From positions 186,001-250,000 of the forward strand of contig NW_025934664.1 in the NCBI RefSeq assembly GCF_000764305.2: 64,000 nt of DNA. The letters are read 5' to 3'. This stretch comes from Hyalella azteca. Its lineage: Eukaryota > Arthropoda > Malacostraca > Amphipoda > Hyalellidae. A program made the translations under genes and the position numbers. Below are positions 35,801-48,905 of this stretch, one piece after another. Under the pieces are notes generated by a model. That model was not told where the DNA came from and did no database searches. It was given only the letters and a program-made list of their open reading frames with translations. Within the stretch, counting starts at the first letter, position 1. Each line of letters starts with the position of its first letter.

Positions 35801-36100
35801 AAATATCACTCGTTGTACTTGAGTTTAATTAGATCATTTTCCTGTGATGACGGGCTCGGAGCTGTAAATTATGTTCAATGTTGTTGATATTTGCCTGGAC
35901 TTTTTTCGATTTTTATTTTACTTTACCTAATTGATTTTCTACGTTAATTTAACTACTTAACTAATTTTTCTACTTTACTTGATTGTGACAATTAATTGAC
36001 ATATTGTGCTTTTGAAGTTGAGGATTGTATGTAACGACGCAGAAAACGGCTAGAAATCCCTACACTCGGACTGTATATGGAGTCATGGCTTGAATCAGAT
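29850..36100. other. 6 kb of unique non-coding DNA, no gene supported
   Basis: Few tandem arrays, unlike the first 30 kb. Frames near 31,965-32,318, 33,196-33,480 and 33,838-34,249 have no recognised domain and overlap on opposite strands. This may be the upstream regulatory region or a 5' intron of the kinase. Confidence 0.35.
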
Positions 36101-36107
36101 CTGGTTT

Positions 36108-36420
36108 TCACTCTTTCGCTCTCTCCACGATTCTCTCCTCTTGCGTTTATCTCTGTCCCTCACTTCCTCTGTCCCTCTCTCTTTCCCTCCCCCCTTCTGT
36201 CTCTCTCCCTCCTATCCATTATCTTTCTCTCTCCTATTCTCTCTCTCTCACACTCCTCTCCTCTGTCTCTCTCTCTCTCTCTCTCCCTTTCCTCCTCTAA
36301 TTTTCTCTCCTTTTCCTCTTGCCTCTCTCTCTCTCTTCCCTCCCTTCCTTTATCTCCCCTCTCTCTCCCTCATCTCCTCCTCCCTCTCCCGCTATTCCCC
36401 TGCCATCCCCCCTCCCCCGC
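36108..36420 (+). repeat. 300-bp CT-rich pyrimidine tract
   Basis: Almost uninterrupted C and T with runs of (CT)n, for example CTCTCTCTCTCTCTCTC near 36,270. The polypurine-polypyrimidine strand bias could allow triplex DNA. The long Ser/Leu/Pro frames are by-products. Confidence 0.9.
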
Positions 36421-38380
36421 CAGGATGCGTTAGGCCTAAAGGCTTCCCGCGTGGCGGTAGAAGGCTCCTATTCCCGCCTATTTTGCGCCACGGCGCACGT
36501 GATGCAACGCTGCTGAGGCACAAACTCGGATCTTGCGCCTGGCTCCAAGCATTGCTAATGCCTAGATTATATTAAAAACTACTGTGTAAATGTAAATAAC
36601 TAAGTTTGTGTAAATAATGCAGCGGAAATTGTAATGGTCTTGTGTACCCAACAGTAATTGTTGATTTTCTCATCAGAGGTTGGTAAATGTTTTATACCCA
36701 ACATGCAAAGAAAATTAATTTTTGAATCAACACAAACATGGTAGAAAATAAATGTTCACTACCTTAATGACGACATTCTTAAGTGATATAGATAAAGCGA
36801 CGGCATAAGGACAGTGAGAGTAATCTCGCGAAAAGAATGATCACGATTATTGTACGACGTCTATGGTAAAGAAATAAAGAATCCTACCAACATTGGTGAA
36901 AAACAATCTGGAAATTATCAATTGGCTGTGCATTAGATTCGCAATATTTTTTTTTTTTCATCGAAATTCTGTCTGGAAGCTTCATCAATTGTTCGATTTT
37001 TTTTTAGAAAAATCCCTTCCATGAATTTTCTGATTGATACCTACTTTGAGTTGACATGAATTGAATTATGATACTTTTGACACGTGGCGGATGAAAGAAA
37101 TGTTTCTTTCTTTTGGCCGGATGAGTTTAAAATTCAAGACATGCGGCGGCTGTATTTAAGCCTCAGATAAAGTATCACGGACCATTAAGATCAAGTTAGA
37201 TTCTTTATTGGTTTCCAGTCAATGTTACGAGCCCATAGCGAAGCTATTGCGTCATCATACATAAAGCTGGTCCTCAGTTGCGTCACCCCACATCCCATTC
37301 CGAGATCAACTAATCTCCAATTTAAAGCTCACAGTGAAATTCCACTGTCGGTTTAGGCCTATGGTCTCGGTTAGGCCGTGTGACTTGTTTGCCTAAGCAT
37401 CGCTTCCTATGTAAGTCCACGAACGAACCGCCTGCATAGTGACAGCCATTCCGTGCTCTCTAATTACACAGCCTACTTACAGGCAGTTGGTCACAATGCT
37501 TAGGCCTAAGCTGTTACTAGGCCTCCTTACAATTCCGATACAAACTTGCTGATATAGCGCCTCCTTCTTGAGAGATTTTTTTCCTCTTTCGACCGCATTC
37601 ACTGTAAAACTCGAAGATATTTGGCGTTCTTCTGTGAACGAAAGCACACGCGTAAAGTGTTTCCCTTTGCTGTTGGTGTTGTGGTTGTATAATTCATTTT
37701 CGTATAATTTATAAGCGCTTTATTTATCATCTTAGTGAATTATGTGTTTATATGCAGCAGTGTGAACTCAGATCTAAGAGTCACGTCTCCTCTCACAGTT
37801 CACATGAGCATAATAGGCTGTGAGTCGTGCAAGTTCATGCAAATGAGCGGCGCCTCTCAACCTCCAGACATAGTGTTGCTCCGGACCATGACTGCTTTGC
37901 TGTGAATTCGTGAAATAAGTATCTATTCACTAAGTCAAAAGTGAATGTTTGTTAGAATTTCGTGAACAACTTTATTAAGTTTTATCAAGTATTAGAACAT
38001 TTTTCCTATAAGTCATTAGAAAGTGAGTTTATTATTATTAATATTGTTATTGTGTTAGTGCTTAAATTAATGCAATGATGAAGTATAACAATGATCATAT
38101 AAGTATATTTAATATCATTCATAACAGATCATTTTACCCCCTGAAAATACGTCCCTCCGAGATTATTACTCTATAATAGATAGTTTGACTCATGTTCTTG
38201 CTATAACAAAATAGAAAAAAGTTGAGGTGGCAAGTATTATATGTTCGTCGCAAGCACAGCGTGGCCTTGACTTGGTTTAGTAAAATATTGGCAGAGAAAA
38301 ATAATGAATGCATTTGTCCCATGTTTTTCATTCATGTAGTTTACCTTAGCCCTAACCGCCCTTGATCCATATACGATTCT
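36421..38380. other. non-coding DNA upstream of the kinase
   Basis: No exon is seen. This is the likely promoter-proximal or 5' UTR intron region of the kinase gene. Confidence 0.35.
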
Positions 38381-38396
38381 ACTCTCTTTCTGCCAG
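38381..38396 (+). promoter_or_regulatory. possible 3' splice site in the kinase 5' UTR
   Basis: ACTCTCTTTCTGCCAG, a pyrimidine tract ending in CAG, lies 128 bp before the kinase ATG. It would let an upstream non-coding exon join this one. TAA at 38,479 is in frame with the ATG, so sequence before it cannot extend the protein. Confidence 0.35.
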
Positions 38397-38523
38397 TGTT
38401 TAGTGACTACGCGTTAGAGAACGTGGTAGGACGTAGATTAGTAGTGCTCCTGGTTATCTAGTACGAATTGGAAATAAGTAATTATTTCCTGTTAGTTACT
38501 CCTTCAAAGAACATAATTCCGAA

Positions 38524-39370
38524 ATGTATCGTGTATTATGCAGTCCAAAGAAGGCTCCTGAATTTGTCAGTCATTGTGCTGCTGCCATGGTAACCATTAA
38601 TGATGGAACTACCAGTAAGCTTCCTGACTCCATGAACGTAACTGCGCAGAAGAAACCTTCCATTCGCAGTTGTTGTGATCTTACAAAAATCGTCCCATGC
38701 TTGAGCAGCTTTTCCGATTCTTTAGAAAGTCTGATACCACTCGACTCGATGTCTGAAACTTCTAATTATCTCGACCAACATCAAGATTCGTTGCGCTCTA
38801 CATCTCCTAGTCAGCAGTCAGTTGATTCGTTTTCTTCATTCATGACCGCGGAAAGTGAATTTGAACATGTTTCATCATATTCGGAAGCGCATCCGAAGAT
38901 TGTTGGTTCTATTGTTCTAGACGACCGAATTGAAAAACTGCATGATCTTCCCCCAATAGTGTACGAGGATATTGTTCCTTGCCTTCCTAAATCTTTCGTT
39001 GCAGATTGCCGCTGTAAACCTTGGCATCTTCTTACCTGTTTCGATTCTTACAAAGTTCACATTGATCGCGACGTTTCTTTGCCAAGGGAAGATATCGATG
39101 AGAGACACTCGGCAATTGACGACGATGACTTGTATGATTATTGTGTAGGTAACATGAAGAGAAAGTATTTATCTATTTGTGAATCTGAGCTTCCTATGAC
39201 TCCAGTTCAGGGGCCAGTCCTACATTTAAGTAAAAATAAGATGAAACGTATACAAAAGAACTTGAAAAGCAATGGATTTGGCGTCCAAGTGATAGAAGCC
39301 ATTCACCGTGTCTGTAGAGATAGTACCACGGCAACTTACTTGTATTTTGCCGACATCGTCCGGACCGAAG
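38524..39370 (+). CDS. pim: PIM-family kinase, coding exon 1 (N-terminal extension)
   Basis: Encodes residues 1-282 and the first base of codon 283. The ATG is the first after an in-frame TAA at 38,479. The frame runs to ACCGAAG/GTGAGC at 39,370/39,371, a good donor. The segment is Ser/Thr-rich (for example DSLRSTSPSQQSVDSFSSF), with an acidic middle and a basic helix KNKMKRIQKNLK (about 237-248). No known domain is seen. Vertebrate PIM kinases are only about 310-330 residues and start their kinase domain within about the first 40, so this extension of nearly 290 residues is unusual. It may hold regulatory phosphosites; that is inference. The unbroken 282-codon frame, donor and phase make the exon secure; the exact transcription start is unknown. 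Confidence 0.9.
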
Positions 39371-39578
39371 GTGAGCTTTATTGTGGTCACTTGTGCTGTG
39401 TCCTGCATTTTTACTGCATTTCTCCAAACGTGCTCCTAAGATATGGTAAGTAACATCAGTAAGTTGGCCATCGTTCTGTTTACGTCATTTTAACATTTAT
39501 TTGGTATATTAATTTATCTTAAGCAGTCAATTTAGCTCGTGTACTTGTTGTCTAATTGGTGTTACATTTTCTTTTCAG
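39371..39578 (+). other. kinase intron 1 (208 bp, phase 1)
   Basis: GTGAGC to TTTTCTTTTCAG. It splits codon 283 (G/TG, Val). Confidence 0.9.
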
Positions 39579-39739
39579 TGCCAATCCCGGGTATTCCTCG
39601 CGAAGAACAGTCCTACAAGGTGGGCGACGTTCTTGGCAAGGGAGGTTTTGGGACGGTCTACCGAGGCTGGCGCTTAGGCGACAACACGCCAGTCGCCGTC
39701 AAACAAATCGCCAAGAACCGCATCCACAGTTTCGATATT
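39579..39739 (+). CDS. pim: PIM-family kinase, coding exon 2 (ATP-binding loop)
   Basis: Encodes residues 283-336. After [18 protein letters not shown] comes the glycine-rich loop [11 protein letters not shown] (302-312) and the beta-3 motif VAVK with the ATP-binding lysine at 324. Both splice sites are strong (TTTTCAG and GATATT/GTAAGTA). The 161-nt length turns phase 1 into phase 0, so it fits exon 3 exactly. The QSYKVGD-GKGGFG-VY order matches PIM kinases, which begin their kinase domain with a Y-x-VG-x-L-G-x-GGFG segment. An alternative upstream first exon of the same phase (22,380-22,521) could also feed into it. Confidence 0.93.
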
Positions 39740-41221
39740 GTAAGTACTAAACAATTTGTTTTTAAACATCCATTTTAGGAGAATTTATTTTCGTTTATTT
39801 CATCGTTAAATAACTGACTGATTTGTTTTGCGTACTAACGAGTGTCAAGATGTAGGCACTAGATGGCTTGCATATCGACTCAGTGTTGCTGATAATTCCT
39901 CAAGACCATAAGTTATCACGTGTACAATGGAAAGCTTCGTGTCCAACTTTCATTAATGCGATGCTACCTAATGATGTCACGAAGCTCTTCTTTATTGGAC
40001 GACTAAGCCAAGGCTCAAGCATCCACTCATTGCCCGCCTCGGCGCATCTGCGTAAAAGCAAGGATAGTTGCGAAGGCCATCTAGTTGGCATGTGCTCGCC
40101 TAACTCGCATTTACCTTGAAATTCTTCTATGTCTATCGATGAGGCTGGGAAAAAGTCCACGCAGTTGCAGAATTTGCTAGACAACTCAACCTTACTTTTA
40201 TAAGCGGACTGTTTTTAGTTATTGGTCTGTCCTTGGTTTCATCTTCACTGTATATAAAATTGTGGCGACTATTTCAATACTTGCAAGGTTATTGCTCAAC
40301 GATTAACTTGAAATTATGTTCCCACGCACAAATAGCGTAATCACCAGGATCTTATCATAATATTTGTGTGACTGTGCTGTATGTATTTAGCTCATTATCG
40401 TTTTGGAAGTCGTTGAGCCTGCTTTATCTCGTTTGCTCTTCTGCATGTCGTTGTGCGATTCAGGAATGCTGCAGTATCTAAGCCGCCTATCAGACTTGGC
40501 TTGCTTAGTCGTCCTTGCTGGCAGACAGCATTACATGAGCCACGCAGTTTATTGCACAGTCACGCGTCAACGACTGACGATCGATCGCTACGTTGCATTT
40601 CCTCCTAATCCGCTGTGCCTGAGCATTACGTAACCTCAACTGGAGCTTTAGAGTTTCTCAAGACTTTAGACGAACTTATATTTTGTATGCGCGTCAACAG
40701 TCTATAAACTAACCGACGACAACCCGTTGCCGCGACACAAGTTTTAGGCGAGAGGAGTGGAGGGAGCGGAGCCCTAGACCGGGTCACCTACCTATAGGAA
40801 CTGCGTCACTAGAGTCGCCAGCTCTCTCTCTCTTCCTCAGTGCGTTGTCGGTTGCTGGTTCATCCTTGGCGTAGCAACAGCGGAGGTGGCGGCCTTGCCG
40901 AGCTTCTCCTCGCTCATGTTGTCTCCGTGCGGCGTGATCTGCTGCTATATGCTCTTATCAAGTGCGCTTTGCCAACGTCATGTCCTCGTTGTTTTGCTAT
41001 TTTTCTTGTTGATTTTAAAGAATCGACGAAACTAAGACATCCGTGATCAATTGGATTCCTGGCATTGACAGCATCGTCACGTTGACGGATGAGATTAAAT
41101 TCTTATTTGAGTTTACTATTCAAGAGTGCGCACATGGATTGGTTCGTAGAAGGAAGGTGCGCATGATATCTTGTCACGTACGTGACTTTTCTTAAAAATA
41201 ACTCAACCCGGATTCGAGTAT

Positions 41222-41251
41222 AATATATATATATATATAAAATATTATAGA
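41222..41251. repeat. (TA)n microsatellite
   Basis: AATATATATATATATATA in kinase intron 2. Confidence 0.8.
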
Positions 41252-41684
41252 CTAGTCCCGCCAGTTGGTATAACATACTGATATAGAGTTAACAGTGTTG
41301 CAACATGTGTTCTGAAACATTCTAATTTCCTTTTTGTACTATTCATCATTCGATTTCTCTTTAATCATCCTTGGACTCAATTCAGCTTCAGGGCCTTTTC
41401 TCGAACGATGTATCGTAATCAATTTCCTAAATTTTTTGAAAGAAAAATTATTTCTGTGTATTCTGTATCAATGATTTACGGTGAAGTTGAGCTCAGAAAC
41501 TGATAACATGTGTAGCTCAGGAAGTTGCGTTTTGCCAACGCTTATCGTCCGTACGTATGTAGGAGGGAATTTGTAGTGGATTTTCCTCGTTTGTGTCCAT
41601 GGCTCAGACTGCCACGTCAGTCCAACTCTTCCACCCACGAGACGTGAGACTCCCTAGTAATTGCGACACCATAGTCGCCAGGCA

Positions 41685-41750
41685 TTGACGTTGAAATAAC
41701 GTTGATTACGCGTTGTTTCAACTAGTAAACGTTATTTGCCTGTAGGGAAT
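41685..41750. mobile_element. dispersed AACGTT-motif element fragment
   Basis: GACGTTGAAATAACGTTGAT, then TTTCAACTAGTAAACG and TTATTTGCCTGTAGGGAA, the same order as near 180-270 and 12,410-12,455. Confidence 0.4.
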
Positions 41751-42810
41751 AGCGCTCGTGATTTCGAATCCCTGTTCCACGTCAACAGCTCTGAACTTGA
41801 CTATATTGGCCCAAACAGCAATTATTATTGCAGTATACGAGAATTATTGTACGTCAGCCGGCATTATGACAATTAATTGTGCATTTTTATGATACGTTTG
41901 AAAAATTAAATGTTTGAACGAACAAAATGTTATGCCAATGTTTGCCGTCTACTAACACTTTGCGCATGAATTATAATCAAGCATGCATAAGCCTGAATAA
42001 TGTATATGCTCATCAGCTATTGTTCGCCTATCAATTTACTAGCCTTTAAATGCTAAACGTACCGTGAAAGGCACGCGACATATTATATTCACAATTTTAA
42101 ACCAAGCAATTATTTTTATTTATTTGATATTTCAAATCAGTTGCTCGAAAGTTGTTCTGCTTGTGTCGTTTTCGCTGCTTTTATCGCGGCCTTCTTGCGT
42201 ACGTGCTCCATGCAACCTTGCAAGGCCGTTTGCCTTCACTCTGCCTTCACTTTCGCAAGCCGCTGCTCTCGGAACCTTCACTTCCGTCTTGCTCGTTTAG
42301 CCAGCCCCTAGCAGCGATTTAGTTTCTCTTAACGACTATTGTTTCCTTAATAGCTAAACTTTTCCTTAATTACTATAGCAGCAAGAGTATATCAATAATT
42401 TCTTAACTCATGGTTTCTGTTGTTCTTGAGTGCTTCGCTCTCGCATTCGAGAGATTTTTTGCTTTAAAAAAATATTTTTTTTTTTGCTTTCCGCTGTAGG
42501 AATGGGCGAATTTTTAATAGCCGAGGAACGTATCACATCGGCTTTTTTTCAATCATCATGAAGTTATCTCTAAATTTAAATGAATTTAACTTGCCTCTCG
42601 CTAAATATTCGCCATTACGAGATCGTTTTTCATCGCTTAAAATTTTACCGACGATGATCAGCGTCAAAAATATCGGCAAGCGCTTCAAATGATCATTCAA
42701 GCCATTATAATCAATCAATTTATACTACTTCTAGTGACTTTCAAATCAAGTTTCTGTTAATCTCCCCGGCAGTATTATTTGCGAACTTAATCAACGACTT
42801 GATCGTATTA

Positions 42811-42962
42811 TCCACTACAAAGAAACTATAGCAATATGTAATATGTATATATACACTACAGAGAAACTACAGCAATATGTAATATGTATATATCAATACA
42901 GAGAAGCCACAGTTATAGATAATATTGTATATATCCACTGAAGAAACTACAGAAATATAAGT
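42811..42962. repeat. about 41-bp repeat in kinase intron 2
   Basis: Four imperfect units containing GAAACTACAGCAATATGTAA and TATATATCCACTA. The third is the most diverged. Confidence 0.75.
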
Positions 42963-43302
42963 TTATGCGCGACCTAAAATCAATTCACCTCGGAGACAGC
43001 AGCTGCGGCAGCTACAGGTCGCGTGGCTAAGGCTGCCGCAGCCACGTCATCACAACACGACGCCTGGATTGCGTCAGGCTAGCCAGCCTCCCTTCGTCTA
43101 TTGCGTCGTTAGCGAGCGCTGCGCAATTGCGCCTTTCGCGGACGGCCTTGCCAACGTACCTAAATATATCCAGCGAGTTTGCGGCGCACATGACCAGTCT
43201 TGTTATAGTCTCAATGTAGCATTGATTCTTTTTTCGTAGTCTTGTTTCTTATTTTATTCCGCCAACCTGAAAGCATTTGACTCTAGCGTTAGTTTTGAAT
43301 AT

Positions 43303-43308
43303 CAGGTG
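43303..43308 (+). promoter_or_regulatory. possible splice donor inside intron 2
   Basis: AATATCAG/GTGAGC. It might end an unannotated non-coding exon, for instance a start of a shorter transcript. No coding frame supports it. Confidence 0.15.
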
Positions 43309-44297
43309 AGCTTTACCATGATTATTTAGACTTCTAATATGAATGCCTGCTAGTGAACTGGATTATTCGAAGAAGGTCATGAAAAAAATAACAATTGTAT
43401 TCATCTATCGGCCAGATTTAGGCCAGCTCTGCCAAAGAGAAGAACCAATAGGTAGGTCTCGTATTCATGCGGTTATTCCCACTTGAATTGTAAATGAACT
43501 CTACACGAAAGGGCCCGACTTGATCTAACTTGTGTTCTATGTACGGCTCATCGGTCTTCCTGCGTCTACCTCGGTCCACTCGTCTCTCCTCCCCGTATAA
43601 ATAATGCGCTTTCGTTTGATACTAGCATGTCTAGTGGAGATAGTATTGCTTGTGCAGCTACGTTCATGACGCCTTTAGCAAACTCAATAGGAAGATAGAT
43701 ACCATTCATTTGTATTAAAGGAATAGTAAATTCTCTCTTAGTTATATTAGTGCTTCCCTGAAGTCGATTATTGAAATGCGCTGCGCTAATATTTTTTAAG
43801 AATGAAAATCTTCTTGATCTCTTCACTTATTCTTCATAATAAATACAATGATAAAACATTGATACGGACACGCGTGTTTCACTGTACTAATTTTCACTTC
43901 ATTGTTGTGTTATTTTGCCTTCTGTTTTGCTCCCTTCCATTCACAACAGGCATAAATTTTGTATAATAATTATGTATTCTCATCTTAGGACCGCGCTACC
44001 ATTAAAGTCTGTATTGACAGAATATCGACTATTTTAAGCAAGACTTGGCAAAATGACGCATAAGATTATAAGTGATCTATTTATAGGTGTCACACTTGCG
44101 GCAAAGTTCTATTTTAGACTCTGTCGTCCTGCCGACATCGTTCATTAATGAGGAGACTCGCAGCTTGCTTATGTCCTACAGCTGTTGTTGCAGCTGTTGG
44201 TGGACTGTCTATAGTGACATGATTCTTTCTATTCTATTCATCATTCTAGTTTATTTTTGTTTGGAGCTCTCAGGCTCTATCTATTTCGCCATTCTCT

Positions 44298-44351
44298 TTA
44301 TCGGTTACAAAGACATTTATCGGTTACAAAGACATTTATCGGTTACAAAGA
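44298..44351. repeat. 19-bp repeat, three units (TTTATCGGTTACAAAGACA)
   Basis: Three nearly perfect copies in kinase intron 2. Confidence 0.85.
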
Positions 44352-45733
44352 ATATAAAATGCAAGTACATTTTGTATTCGAGTTAGTAGTCAATTTCTTT
44401 AAATCAAAGCAACGTAAGTCTTGACTTGCTCGTCCAAAAAAAGTTCTAATTTTAGCGCACGAATAGCTATTTACACAACACCTGAATAAATCTGTTATGA
44501 GAATAAAATTATCGCTAAAGAAGCTAAGAAAATACCATCGCTCATACTCACCAGATGACGAATGTGTTATTCTACTATATGGTTCGCACGCGTGTGAATG
44601 CCTGCCTGAACTTGATAGGGTGTGCACATGCATGTTCTGCATACCAGGATGTCAAACATGCTTCGTTGGGTCCATGGTCTCTCCTCATCTCCGCCGCATT
44701 GTTGTCGTTTCCGTCTGATCAGCGACCGTGCACCGCCGCTCAGTGTCGTGTTTATACCGTGCTGGCGTGCCAGACTTTTTCCTTCACCTTCCTATTTAAA
44801 CGAATGAAAAGATTTTTACCTGTGATTTTTCATTATTTTTACCCTGGTTGTTAATTCGAAGCCTTAAATTAGTCAATTGTTAGTATCGAATTGGCCAATG
44901 TTCTGCTATTGTTATCTTACAAAAATACTAAAGATATATTTGGCATACTTACCGGTATACTTGTAACCAGGATTAACAGATAAATTTCTCTGGTATTCTC
45001 ACCGATGCTGCACGCGTCATAGAAACCTAGGCCTGCTGTTGCGAGTCGTGGCTGATGCAGCTCGCTCATTGTGTGGCCGCATTCCTGTAGCTGCAGCTGC
45101 TGCTCATGCGGATTGAAGCGATCTTGGTGCTGGTGCAGCTCCTTCTGTTACTGGCCCCGTCTTTGATGTTCGTTAGGTTAAAGACTTAACATAAAAATGC
45201 AGCGTTGTTCACTTTTATCCTAGTCGAGGCTGAAGTCAATGCATTTAGCTTCTCACGTTGTAATAATCTAGCAGGGAGTTACTCGTGAGAGGCCGCGGTT
45301 CACCTGAACGCGCGATTCCTGCCATCTGGCAGACGTAACTGTTAGCCTCGTAACTCAGCTGTCATCTGATGATGGGTATGATGCGTCCTCTCAAAATACG
45401 GCTTCATTTCCCTTCTTGTCACGGATTCGGCAGTTTGCATTTACATTTAAAAGATGCTTGGGGAATTTTTGTCGACCAAGTTCTCATTGGCAGGATGTAT
45501 TTGGTTTTGTGGTGGTAGCTATTAGTCCAATCATTACTTTCATTCGGCTCGTATTTTACTTCGAAAAATGTCCAGTTGTACGCCATTGCCATAAATTCGT
45601 TCTGTATTCGATGCACCTTATCGTCCTTCTTGTGTTACCTGAAGGAATGCACCGCAAGGACGCCCTTGACACTTGATTGTGGTCACGTGCACCTATAGAT
45701 TACGTTCTCGAGTGATCTCGTGGTCTCCTTCAC

Positions 45734-45789
45734 GTATGCAATAGTACATCACGTAGGCAATATTACATCACGTAAGCAATATAACACTA
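45734..45789. repeat. 20-bp repeat, three units (CAATATTACATCACGTAAG)
   Basis: Three units with CACGTA cores in kinase intron 2. Confidence 0.75.
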
Positions 45790-45871
45790 TTAAGACCTGA
45801 GTACAGCTTGAGTGTTTTGTTCGTGTAAGAGAGGTCAGGAGAGATCACAGAACAGAGATCGAGTTCGATGA

Positions 45872-46162
45872 TCAATTGTAAGTTTTTGCTGTGGCTTTGT
45901 TGTGCATAGAAAGCTGAGACGGTCGAACGTGATCACCCATCTCAGTGGCAGAATCGTGGTGCAATTCTACCCTTTGTGTCGTCGCGCTTGCCAGCAAACT
46001 TTCCTCCCCTTCTTTCCAGTCGCCTTCGTCTTCTTTTCCTTTTTCTTGCTTCTGGATACGCCGAGAGAACAGAACTGGTGGCTTTCTAACCAGCCATCTT
46101 TGAAGCACGTTTTCAATTACCTTCGGATTGCAATCGTGCAGTCCGATGACGTCGCAAACCAT
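45872..46162 (-). CDS. unrecognised minus-strand ORF, 96 codons
   Basis: A true ATG opens MVCDVIGLHDCNPKVIENVL, followed by a basic and then a Lys/Glu-rich stretch (RRIQKQEKGKEDEGDWKEGE). The composition looks more like protein than the plus-strand frame, which is Phe-rich. It lies inside the kinase intron, antisense. It could be a nested small gene, a decayed transposon fragment or chance. No domain is recognised. Confidence 0.15.
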   Translation of the reverse strand: MVCDVIGLHDCNPKVIENVLQRWLVRKPPVLFSRRIQKQEKGKEDEGDWKEGEESLLASATTQRVELHHDSATEMGDHVRPSQLSMHNKATAKTYN

Positions 46163-46882
46163 TGTCTCGTTGCTTTTACCATCTTCCTTGTGTTTTTTAT
46201 TGTTTCTGCAATGATAAGCTATTGGCTACAAGGCTATCTAAGACTTTTCATATTCATTATGATAACAAGTTGAATCAATTTATTTTTCAAAGCTTACAAT
46301 CCTGTTGCCTGCTCAATCGTTTTCAAGCAGGAAACCGAGACAACCCTTTCAATTCCCTGATGCCAAATTCTCACTCATCTTTGCTTTGCCCTTATTATTG
46401 CTGATGAAGTTTCACTTTTTATGTCAGCGAATATAACACTAAATTGCGATGCTGCGTCTGAAGTTTCTACGATTTTTCCGGGCGTGACGGGGGAAGTTCA
46501 GCTTTTAAATAAACGCACATACTTCGACGTAGTCGCTTCCTCCGTGCTTCATGACGACGTAGATTCTATGTCCGCGACGTGACGACTCATTTTTTGCAAG
46601 CTCAATTCGAGCTATATTCTCCATGAATTTATTGAAGTATTTTTTATGAAGGACAAAATTTCTGCCAGAATGTCCACAGTTTGCAGCGTCTCATGCGTTT
46701 TTCAACACTGAATTGGAATTTTTGTAACGAAATTCAGTGCCATATTATCCCGTAAATGTTAGCTATGGTCTCTCAGATCTAAATGACGGAAAATTCATTT
46801 ATGATGGCTAGCCTACCGTGGAGATATGTAACACTAATGCATTAAATACTCCGTATTGTTGAGAGGCAATACCGCGTAAATC

Positions 46883-47050
46883 TGTAATGTACTATATTCA
46901 TACGTTTTCAATGCGGCGTATGTCTATAATGCGCTGTATTCTTACGATGGCGGTGCAGTATAACTAGAATGTACTGTATTCTTACGATGACAGTGCAGTA
47001 TAGCTGGAACGTACTGTATTCATACAGGAGCAGTGCAGCGTATCGGTAAT
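46883..47050. repeat. 40-bp repeat, four units
   Basis: Units contain GTACTGTATTCTTACGATG and GCAGTGCAGTATAGC at a 40-bp period. The first unit is diverged. Confidence 0.8.
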
Positions 47051-47179
47051 GGGCGTAGCCCGTGTGTCGAGTGTATGGTTTCACCGCCACGCACGTTACT
47101 CGCAAACATTCTTGTGTTGTATGAGCATCTCGCCGCGCTCTACTATACCAAGCAAACGCATCCTGTCAACGACCGCATA

Positions 47180-47300
47180 GCAACTCTTCTTCTTTCTCTC
47201 TTCCCACTCGCTCATTCTCTCTTCCCCACTCTCTCCCTCTCGCCGCTCTCACCCTCTCTCTCTCATTTTCTCTCACGCGCTCCTTCTCTCGCGCGCCCGC
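47180..47300 (+). repeat. CT-rich pyrimidine tract
   Basis: TTCTTTCTCTCTTCCC and similar runs for about 120 bp in kinase intron 2. Confidence 0.75.
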
Positions 47301-48726
47301 GCACTTTAACCCCCCTCATCCCCCGCCGCAATATTTTGACCACGTCTGTGTTGAGACTCGTGATGCCGACGAAAAAAAAACGGAGGCCCTCATTCTGTCG
47401 AGTACACGCGCAAAAACCCGACGAAGCCCCGGCCTGAAATTGCATTCCTGCGTCTGGCTGCCGCCTCTCCTCTTGCCGCCCGCCGTCTGTTGCGAGGCCG
47501 TTTTCTGTTGATGATCCTCCTTGGTAACTGCACTCTATTTGATTTATGCTGAACTAAACATTTTATTAAGGTTTGAATCGGCGATGCTGTGCAAGTTGTC
47601 TGTCTGTCGTCCTAATCTGCATGCATTATATTCATAAAATGAATGTCAACGCTATCCCAAGATATTAGTTTTATTTTAATAATAACTGGTTGTGCGGCTT
47701 TTATTTGCGGTAGAATTCTTACAAATCTCATGCAGTTTGACAATTATTTGCCTTAATTGGCTCAAGCTTGAGGCTTTCTATCGCTGAGCGTGACTGATTG
47801 GTGTGCGTGTGATAATTCAACGGGAATGCAGTGTATGCATGCACTCTTGAGAGCTTCGTCACTGACATGAATCTAAATTACCCTGCCTAGTGCATACAAT
47901 GCGACAAAACGCGACAATTTGCCTGTACCAGAGACGATTATTATCTACTCGGTATTTGAGTGCCCTCCTCTTAATTTGTCTTCTCACTTTGGTAAGCTTT
48001 GTACGTACAAAAAAAAGTGTTGCTTCAACCCTTGTTTCGATATTCAAAGAACGTCTATTCCTGGTGAACACTACTCCTCTAATAGCCATACACGGAACCT
48101 TCTCCAATGCTGTGAGATATAAGTATTCTTTAGAAGTGGAATGCGCGGCGCACAATACAGCGAGGTCATTGCTCTTCCCATGAGATCGCTGGCGCGAACG
48201 CGCGGCAGACGGTGCGTTCCTAACGAACGCTCGACGCGGTTCAAGATGAAAACTATTTTCTTGAGCGCCACCACCGTTTGGTTCGCATTTCTGTGAATGA
48301 ATGAGCGTAGGTTAGTGACACGACTCTGTGCATATAAACAGCCCTTGCGTTGAGCTGTTGCTAGGCGACTCAAGAAGCCTCGACTCACTTCTCAGAATAG
48401 TGTGCGTTCAAAGTTTAGTTCATGTTGTTAATTCACTATGCTTCATCGGTGGCAGTTCACTAGCTACGTCAATATTTAAGGCACTATCTGTAAAGTTTCT
48501 TCCTGCCTTCAATAAGTTATCCTTTTAGTCTCTACATGGTGTGTTACTTTCCTGCAAAAAGTTGTTTTTTCAGGAACTTAACTTAACCATCTGATATGCA
48601 TATGCTGCGCAATACGTTATCGGCAGCTAACTCTGCGAAGTTCCCCGTTAGTGTATAGGTACATCTATGTGGCCAACGTGTTGCTGACGATCTTGCTATC
48701 TTTAGTATCTTAATAGGTTTTGCCGG

Positions 48727-48905
48727 AAGTGACAGCGTGTGTAATGTGTATGTGTGGCGACAGTGCCGACGTGTATGTGTGGCGGCAGCACTATCGTGTG
48801 AGTGCCGGAAGTGACGACATGTGTGTGTGAGACGGTCGTGAGTTTGCATATGTGACGGTAGTTTGTTTTCATGTGTGCGGGCAGTGGCTGCGTGTGGTGG
48901 AGGCA
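48727..48905. repeat. degenerate GTGTGTGGCGGCAGT-type repeat
   Basis: GT-rich units of about 25-30 bp with GGCGGCAG or GACGGTAG linkers. Confidence 0.6.

Noticed and set aside
36077..36575. A 161-codon Ser/Leu/Pro ORF
   Set aside because: It is a translation of the CT-rich tract.
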